From the NCBI GenBank assembly GCA_036426205.1, contig WSYH01000855.1:94170-158169 (forward strand): a DNA stretch of 64,000 bases. The letters run 5' to 3'. Every line of letters starts with the position of its first letter. Within the stretch, counting starts at the first letter, position 1. Positions 57,734-64,000 of the stretch are shown in pieces. The position numbers were made by a program, and so were the translations under genes. The notes beneath the pieces were generated by a model. That model saw only the letters and a program-made list of their open reading frames with translations. It made no database searches and had not been told where the DNA came from. Origin of the DNA: Ascaphus truei (taxonomy: Eukaryota; Chordata; Amphibia; Anura; Ascaphidae).

Positions 57734-58605
57734 ATGGCCGCGGCTAAAAGTTCTACATGCACGACGTTAAGGGAGAACACGTATAAAGTTTTAATGAGGT
57801 GGTACCTTACTCCAATGAAATTATCTAAATTTATATCAGGTTACTCCCCATTGTGTCGAGAAGTAATGTGGAGGGGAAGCGGATCTCTTGCATATGCTGT
57901 GGTCTTGCCCTCGGGTGCTGTCCCTATGGGAGCAAATCAGATTGTCTACTGAAGATCTTGGGCCTCACTATCCTACTGGACCCCTGGCTGTTCCTTTTGG
58001 GCAGACCAGTTGAGGGACTTCCCAGAACACAAAACAAATTTGTAGCGCATTTCGCAACAGCGATGAGGTGCGAGATCGCAGCATTGTGGAAACAGACTGA
58101 AATCGCAACTATTACCTAAATCAGGAAGAATTTGATTTGTATGCCGGATGGAAAAAATAACGAGTTTGGCTAATGATACCGGTGCTAAATTTCTAAATGT
58201 CTGGAGCATGTGGCTTGCACAAACGGACATACCAGGAGTGAATGGTACTTCAATTTTTCTATGATAGTATTAGAAGCACGTTCTCCGCTGACGCAATGGG
58301 GACAGAAGGGTGAAACACGAGATTTAGAATAAAATTTAGGGTGAGAAGCAGAAATATGGACCACGCACAGGGATCAGACCAGAGCCCCGGAATCTGAAAA
58401 TCATTCAATTTAGGAACAAGGAAAGGACTGAGAGCAGGACAGACAGATTCTCCTTCTCCTTCCCCTTCCCCCACCCTTCTTTTTTATTTCTTGATTTGTA
58501 CTTTGCTCAATGCAAGTGTTATGAGTTATCATTGTTACCTCTGTGGAAGACACATACACGTTACTTACTGTATGATGGTAAAAATCAATAAAAATCTGAG
58601 TAAAT
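57734..58605 (+). pseudogene. L1-type LINE ORF2 C-terminal end and 3' tail
   Basis: The plus strand gives LRENTYKVLMRWYLTPMKLS and then LPSGAVPMGANQ/FVAHFATAMRCEIAALWKQT. These match the C-terminal zinc/helix region of L1 ORF2 proteins (ENxYKxLMRWYLTP) with frame breaks. A CT-rich tract (58443-58480) and AATAAAAATCTGAG (about 58586-58600) mark the 3' end. With 48045-48235 it flanks PLE2, but roughly 1.6 kb of ORF2 between the pieces is missing. Confidence 0.75.
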
Positions 58606-58624
58606 GTTTTTTTTTATATATATT

Positions 58625-58905
58625 AGATAAGTTAAGGTGGGTGAAAAAGGTGACAAAACCCTCCATGGTATAGCATATAGCAAATAAAAATATCACTCAC
58701 GTGTCTTAGACAGGTCTGTAACACTGCTTTTCACCATTATCACCTAGCATACAGTGCTTCCACTGCAGCAAGGGATTCTGGGAAATGACATGCGAATGAA
58801 TACACAGTGTCACCATTTGACTCAAATCAATTTTTACATGGAACCCTTATAAGCTTATGCTCGCTGCATTACACAGCCTGGGTTAAGATGCATAGCCAGT
58901 AAACC
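58625..58905 (-). repeat. Copy of the dispersed TIR repeat (58.7 kb)
   Basis: It starts AAGTTAAGGTGGGTGAAAAA and contains CACGTGTCTTAGACAGGTCT and AAGGGATTCTGGGAAATGAC. It breaks off at about 58903 in CTTACAGACAG, the stem I side of the hammerhead-like segment. Confidence 0.72.
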
Positions 58906-59760
58906 TACTTACAGACAGTGAATGTGAATGTGTTCACCCTAAAAAAGCATGCTTGTGGTCCACAAAGGGTGCCAGGTGCACTCCACTTGAGACTGTCTTG
59001 TCCACAGATCAGGCCAGTCCATGACTTTATCAGTATCTCTTCAGCCAGAAGGCCATGAACAGTCCCGACGTTACACTTGATGTCTTCATCTGAAGATTCC
59101 GACATCCTTCCTCGGCCAGAAGGCCAGACACGGGGGTCCAAGTCTTGAGGGTGTTAAGCCCAAAGGCTTACTAACCCAATGCAGTCGTTTCCCAAAGGAG
59201 GGGCGACCACCGACCAGCACTCAGTCTTTCTCTCTCTCCACAGAAAGGTACAGTAGGTGACTGTTAACCCAACACTAAAACAAAACAAATCCATGGTGCG
59301 AGTGCTCCAGTGTGCTGTGCAATGCAGTGCAGAACTGCGCCAAACAACCAACACAAAAAATGTGCAGGAGTGTGTACCCCAGCCAAAAGGCCAGGCAGGT
59401 CCAAAAATATTGAGCTCCCTCCCAGCCAGAAGGTCAGGGGAGGTGCCAGTGCAGAAAACAACGAAGTTGTGCAAATTATCTGTGCAGGTGCCAAGTGCTC
59501 TAGTGACAGTTGCTTCACCTCAGCCAACACAATTCAAAGATTCAGCAAAATGGATCCCACCAGGTTGACTAGACCTGGGGTGCACTAGAATAAAAAAGCC
59601 CGGGCTTCTTTGTATCCGCCTACTTGGCCATGACCAGGGGATCAAGTGCATACCCTTGAGTCCGTCCTTCACAGGACAGACCCTACACTTGATCTTAGCC
59701 AAAAGGCAGAGAAGCAATACCTGACACCTATTTCGACTGGCAATTTTAAGGCTGGGTAGG
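58906..59760 (-). pseudogene. Region with U2 snRNA-like segments
   Basis: On the minus strand the segment ending at 59716 reads GCTTCTCTGCCTTTTGGCTA then AGATCAAGTGTAG, which is the 5' end of vertebrate U2 snRNA with one change; downstream similarity is lost. Four more GGCCTT(T/C)TGGC(T/C) words in the same sense occur near 59387, 59430, 59113 and 59048. The block may be a decayed array of U2-derived units or a U2-headed SINE. It lies between two copies of the dispersed TIR repeat. Confidence 0.6.
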
Positions 59761-59764
59761 TTTT

Positions 59765-60245
59765 ACCACACATTAGATAAGTTATGGTGGGTGAAAAAGG
59801 TGACAAAACCCCCTCCACCGTATAGCATACTGTATAGTAAATAACAAAATATCACTTGCGAGCACATTCACATGTCTTAGATAGGTCTGCAACGTTGCTT
59901 TTTGTCATTATCACCTAGCACATGGGTGCGCAATCTTTCCCTGCTGCGCCCCCCTGCCTGCTTCCCTCCCTGCTCGCCCCCCACCCTCTCTCCTTTACCT
60001 TGTCTCCGGCTCTCGGCGGTTGGGTCACGTGACATCAAGTTGCCATGGCAAATGAGCAGTGTCACCCTTTGCCTCAAATTAATTTTTACATGGGACCCTT
60101 CTAAGCTTACTGTATGCTCGCTGCATTACACAACTTTCAGCACAGCATGGGGTAAGATGCATAGCCAGTAAACCTACTCACAGGCAGCTGTTTTGACCCA
60201 AAAGGTTGCAGACCTGTCTAAGACATGTGAATGTACACACAAGTG
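59765..60245 (-). repeat. Copy of the dispersed TIR repeat (59.8 kb)
   Basis: Inverted ends are CACATTCACATGTCTTAGAT (59863) and GTCTAAGACATGTGAATGTA (about 60215). The minus strand carries GGGTCAAAACAGCTGCCTGT, part of the hammerhead-like core also seen at 13040. It is interrupted by a piece of the hAT MITE (59925-60058). Confidence 0.72.
59925..60058. repeat. Fragment of the hAT MITE family
   Basis: GGGTGCGCAATC followed by TGCTGCGCCCCCCTGCCTGC and GGTCACGTGACATCAAG match the design of the element at 3810-4134. Its right end is missing. Confidence 0.6.
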
Positions 60246-60296
60246 ATATTTTTATTTGAAATCTATCTATCTACGTAGATAGATGTAGATAGATAG

Positions 60297-60465
60297 AAAA
60301 GAGAAAAATCTGCAGCACTCACCAAGATGATGTTGTCAAAAAAGGTATTTATTCACACCATGTGAAGTAACCGAACACAGCAGTTTGTTTACTTCACATG
60401 GTGTGAATAAATACCTTTTTGACATCATAATCTTGGTGAGTGCTGCAGATTTTTCCCTTTTCTAT
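60297..60465. repeat. Long near-perfect hairpin
   Basis: Arms of about 76 bp (60297-60372 and 60390-60465) are reverse complements with only a few mismatches and one T-run length change; the spacer is about 17 bp. The phrase ATCTGCAGCACTCACCAAGA is mirrored by CTTGGTGAGTGCTGCAGAT. GATA-type short repeats (60262-60295) precede it. Confidence 0.88.
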
Positions 60466-60939
60466 ATTGTTTTGGACTGGTTTGGGATCCCAGTCTTTCT
60501 GCTGGCAACCCATATTAGTCCTTACATACCAATATTTGCGTTTGGAGTGCACCAGGCATCACTGTGTGTATTGCCTAGAATAACAGGAGGAGGCTCACGG
60601 AAGGAAAAAAAAGTTCCTGCTTTTTGCCTGGTGGACTGCACGCTGCTGAACCTACTACTGTCGACCACTCCTTTGGATCTTGGGAACCAACAGTGAGTTG
60701 CTTCTGTGGGTTGCTATACCCTCATTTCTCATTGTATGGGACAATGTTTGTACTGCTTATTGGTGCTTTATAGCATTAGGTACTAGTCCCCAAACCCTAT
60801 TAGGGCAATTATATGCACACAGTATATTGGGAGTGGTCCTGTTGCAGACGCTTACAAGGGACCTGTTTATTCTGACGCACTGGCACTCTACAATTCTATC
60901 ACTGTGTGTAGGTAACACCCTTTCCCGCCCCACCCCTCC
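60466..60939. other. Unassigned sequence
   Basis: No gene or element border recognised. A 103-residue frame ending at 60696 and a longer one from 60680 lack known motifs and cross repeat borders. Confidence 0.4.
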
Positions 60940-61022
60940 TAGGGCTATGATTATAGTGCCGGCGTCGGCGACATTGCCAGAAAACAAATGCATTGTCGCC
61001 GCTGCGTGTGCTTATAGTATGG
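60940..61022. mobile_element. Very short Harbinger-like MITE remnant
   Basis: GGGCTATGATTATAGTGCCG at the left and GTGTGCTTATAGTATGG at the right are imperfect inverted repeats, with GGCGACA/TGTCGCC inside. Both ends resemble the MITE at 20258-20582. It separates the Tc1 fragment from its missing 5' part. Confidence 0.5.
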
Positions 61023-61825
61023 AACATTGTCCTTTGGACAGACAAGACCAAAGTGGAGATGTTTGGCCATAATGCACAGCGCCACGTTTGGCGAAAACCA
61101 AACACAACATATCAGCACAAATACCTCATACAACTGTCAAGCACGGTGGTGGAGGGATGATGATTTGGGCTTGTTTTGCAGCCACGGGACCTGGGAACCT
61201 TGCAGTCATTGAGTTGACCATGAACCCCTCTGTATACCAAAGTATTCTAGAGTCAAATGTGAGGCCATCTGTCCAACAGCTAAAGCTTGGCCGAAATTGG
61301 GTCATGCAACAGGACAATGATCCCAAGCACACCAGCAAATCTACAACAGAATGGCTGAAAAGGAAAAGAATCAAGGTGTTGCAATGGCCCAGTCAAAGTC
61401 CAGACCTCAATCCGATTGAAATGCTGTGGCTGGACCTTAAGAGAGCTGTGTATAAACAAATGCCCAGAAACCTCAATGAACTGAAGCAACGTTGTGAAGA
61501 AGAGTGGGCCAAAATTCCTCCACAACGATGTGAGAGACTGATAAAGTCATACAGAAAATGATTACTTCGTTATCGCTGCTAAAGGTGGTTCTACAAGCTA
61601 TTGAATCATAAGGTGTACTTAGTTTTTCACACATGGCGTCTCCATTTTGGCTTTATTTTTGTTAAATAAATCATGACAGTGTAATATGTCATGTGTTCTT
61701 GTTCATCTGAGGTTGTACAGTATTTACCTAATTTTAAGACCTGCTAAGGAACAGATGATTGTTATTATGTCCTTATATGTAAAACGTAGAATTCAAAGAG
61801 GGTGTACTTTCTTTTTCAACAACTG
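61023..61825 (+). pseudogene. Tc1-family transposase, C-terminal half, with 3' TIR
   Basis: The frame starts in the catalytic domain: NIVLWTDKTKVEMFGHNAQR, where the family has TDETKVE. A frameshift near 61126 is followed by KHGGGGMMIWACFAATG, WVMQQDNDPKHTSK and SPDLNPIEMLWLDLKRAV. The second Asp and the Glu are 34 residues apart (DD34E). The stop is at 61559. The 3' end AGGGTGTACTTTCTTTTTCA then ACAACTG/TA fits the usual Tc1 TIR with a TA target. The DNA-binding half and left TIR are missing. This element is unrelated to the five-exon transposase at 52934. Confidence 0.9.
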
Positions 61826-62060
61826 TATATATAAATATAATCAAAAGTGAATAGACGATACCGTTCTGTGGCTAACAAAATGCTTTTATTTGTGCGAGCT
61901 TTCGAGATACACTGATCTCTCCTTCCTCCGGTGTTACAAAGGATAAAGCAAGAGAGATTTTTACTTAAAAAAAGAGTGCATCTTGGAATGTATCTGTGAC
62001 TGAATCCTATCACTCCCCCCCCTGTACAGTATGCGATTTATGACTTAAGGTGTTAAATGG
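61826..62060 (+). repeat. Dispersed repeat sharing sequence with 12.8-13.0 kb
   Basis: ATACCGTTCTGTGGCTAACA followed by AAATGCTTTTATTTGTGCGAG is the reverse complement of text near 12885-12925. It continues into CTTTCGAGATACACTGATCT. Probably a retroelement 3' end. Confidence 0.55.
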
Positions 62061-62075
62061 TCCCTGAATGTTAGT

Positions 62076-62128
62076 GATATAAGTGTGTGTGTGTATGTGT
62101 GTGTGTGTGTGTGTGTGTGTTTGTATGT
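62076..62128. repeat. GT microsatellite
   Basis: A GT run with two interruptions. Confidence 0.9.
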
Positions 62129-62271
62129 GTGAGAGACAGCTGTGTGTGCATTCATATAGCGCAGTATGTATAGACATGGCCCTTAGCACTCATGGGAAGA
62201 GTTCTCTTGTGTCAGTGTAGTGACTCATGAAACTGCGGTTTCGTTTTAGATATTTATATATATGTGTGTGT

Positions 62272-62580
62272 GTAACAGGGAACTTATCCCTGTTCAGCAT
62301 ATGCCACTAATCCAGCAGTGTGTTGGTTAATTGGATCCAGCAGTTAACTAACTTCACCTGGCTGATTAGAGGTTTGTTAGAAAAAGCCTGTTTCCAAAAA
62401 CAGGAGGGAGATTTTTCCTCAGTACACAAGGGTGCTGACAAGAGGAAAAAAGTCTTGAGCAGAAAGGCTCTGCTGAGATCAAGACACACAGCGACCTATA
62501 TTCCTGGACTCAGGGGACCCAGGAACCTACCAGAGACTGACATGAAGGGCCACCTGCTTTAAGGTATCTCTTGAGACTTT
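62272..62580 (+). repeat. Partial LTR related to the coiled-coil LTR family
   Basis: It starts TGTAACAGGGAACTTATCCC and continues with TAATCCAGCAGTGTG and AGGTTTGTTAGAAAAAGCCT, which match the minus-strand start of the 610-bp LTR family with many changes. The right end is not clear, possibly near 62650. No internal sequence follows, so it may be a diverged solo LTR. Confidence 0.6.
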
Positions 62581-62660
62581 GGGGAATAGGGTGATAATGG
62601 GATTATCCCTCCAGCCTTGGAGATAGTGTCTGGGGAAGTAAGTTAGCCCTTACACAGGGA

Positions 62661-63083
62661 TATGTAAAAAACTCCCGAGCAGGGGACAAACCGGTGCACA
62701 GCAAAAATCACATGAATCATATATATCCACTATATGTGGATAGGGGTACACTTAACTTGTTAATTCTTTCATGTGATTTTTGTGTCCTATGTATACACTG
62801 ATTGATCTTCTTGCAGCACATCTCCTTTAACATCTGTTAGATATCACAATTACTTTGTGATTGGTAGGTGTTGTAGTGGGGGTGGGGAGATGGGCTATAA
62901 GAACATCACTCAGTGATTTATGTTCACTCTTTGATAAAGCACCCTGCGTGTGAAACGCGTTAGAGTGACTGTATCAGTGCTTTCTTTTTTGTCCATGTTT
63001 TTTATTTAATAAATCCTTCTGATTATTCATTCATCCATTCATGCTGTGCACCGGTTTGTCCCCTGCTGGGGAGTTTTTTACAT
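62661..63083. repeat. Foldback with 41-bp inverted arms and a PLE-type hammerhead relic
   Basis: The arms near 62661-62705 and 63040-63083 are reverse complements over about 41 bp with one mismatch (AGCAGGGGACAAACCGGTGC mirrored by GCACCGGTTTGTCCCCTGCT). A second inner inverted pair is ATCACATGAA/TTCATGTGAT. At 62933-62968 CTTTGATAAAGCACCCTGCG followed by TGTGAAACGCGTTAG resembles the decayed hammerhead layout of Penelope-like ends. Confidence 0.7.
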
Positions 63084-63760
63084 ACTGGGTCCAGATCCCA
63101 GGGAGCACGCGGAGCAGAAGATCCATTTTGCTGTTTACTTTTGGAAGCTACAGGCCACCATACGTTTTCATTACCTACTGAAAGAGATGATGTCACGCGG
63201 CTTGGGCGGAGAGGTCTGTGGGTCCCGGATCACTTCAAGCGGTGACGCGGAGCTGTGAGATTCGCCGCCGAGCAGAGAGAAGCAACGCGGGAGACGTGGA
63301 TTCCACACTCGACATCAACAGCCGTGAGAGATGTGCCAGTCGAGGTCTACTCCCTGATGTAAAGGCGTGTAACATCTACTTGATTTACTACACCAGTCGT
63401 CCCCCTCTCCAGTAGCCCATTTGTTAAGCCGTGAATACTATTACCCATTGAGGGATTACTCTGTGATTACACAGCGGATCTGCTGCTTTATTTCCTTACC
63501 TGTGAGAGACTCTTGAGCGCCGGATTCCCTGAGCACTTCATGCTCTGATGTCTCTTTCTTAAACAGGGATAGGCGTTTATTGTTTTCATATGTTTTTGCT
63601 ATGTTAAAAGGGACAGCACAATAAAGCCTTATTTTAATTTCACCTTAAAAACGGTCTCCATTGCATACCTCTGCACACATCTCTTACAGTGTGTCACTCC
63701 CCTTGATGGGAAGCAGGGGATCTCTGTAGCTCAGCCACATCTTATACTATATTAGTGAAA
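63084..63760. other. Unassigned sequence
   Basis: No gene. Retroelement-like phrases such as GACAGCACAATAAAGCC (about 63612) suggest a repeat 3' end but no border is visible. Confidence 0.4.
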
Positions 63761-63763
63761 GCA

Positions 63764-64000
63764 CTGTATGTTTGCCTGCCTGCCTGCATGCATGCATGCC
63801 TGCCTGCTGGATGTCCGGTGTCCCTAGCGGCAATCTCATTGGTCCCTTGGCCCGCCCGCCCCCGCACACCTCTCATTGGCCTCACACACTCACACCACCC
63901 CCTTGGCCCGCCCCCCACACCTCTCATTGGCCTGAGGCGGAGTGACGGGCCAAAGGTCCAAAAAAATAAATAAAACACACACACACACACACACACACAC
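63764..64000. repeat. TGCC/TGCA microsatellite, GC-rich duplicated unit and CA run
   Basis: TGCCTGCC/TGCATGCA units (63773-63806) are followed by a duplicated unit of about 60-65 bp containing CCTTGGCCCGCC and CACACCTCTCATTGGCCT (about 63845-63935). A CA run reaches the window edge (63974-64000). Confidence 0.85.

Noticed and set aside
60680..61072. 130-residue plus-strand frame as a host gene
   Set aside because: It crosses a MITE remnant and enters the Tc1 fragment out of frame.

Overview
The window holds no convincing host single-copy gene. Almost everything recognisable is mobile DNA: Penelope-like retroelements (PLEs), a complete LTR element, PIF-Harbinger, Tc1/mariner and hAT elements with short relatives, L1 remnants, tRNA-derived SINEs, 5S- and U2-like pseudogenes and many microsatellites. 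Spliced genes, CpG depletion, this mixture of superfamilies and a hammerhead-ribozyme-like repeat suggest a vertebrate with a large repeat-rich genome. An anuran amphibian is my inference; no sequence here proves the species.

Layout. 1-12 kb: end of an LTR element, several MITEs with readable target-site duplications (TSDs), a foldback, microsatellites and old unassignable sequence. 12.8-20 kb: hammerhead-like repeat, then a 6.3-kb LTR element (13513-19812, TSD ACTAC, two 610-bp LTRs) whose only coding capacity is a long coiled-coil protein. 20-24.4 kb: Harbinger MITE, two degenerate 5S copies, and a second, broken LTR/coiled-coil element. 24.4-44.7 kb: a minus-strand PLE split by two smaller insertions and by one 13,425-bp Harbinger-type transposon (25006-38430). 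45-48 kb: repeats. 48-58.6 kb: L1 pieces flanking a second minus-strand PLE, itself split by a 6,071-bp Tc1/mariner-type transposon (50298-56368). 58.6-64 kb: dispersed repeats, U2-like sequences, a hairpin, a Tc1 remnant, LTR and foldback sequences.

The main discovery candidate is that the two large DNA transposons, from different superfamilies, each carry an intact single-exon gene for a divergent forkhead (winged-helix) protein. The Harbinger element also has an intact two-exon DDE transposase and a four-exon, 651-residue Myb/SANT-type protein whose intron phases all agree. The Tc1/mariner element has a five-exon transposase, now disabled, and a divergently transcribed repeat-rich coiled-coil gene. 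In both cases removing the element and one TSD copy restores the PLE reading frame, so the element borders are well supported. I infer that the forkhead proteins are transposon-encoded DNA-binding factors, used either for transposition or for expression of the element.
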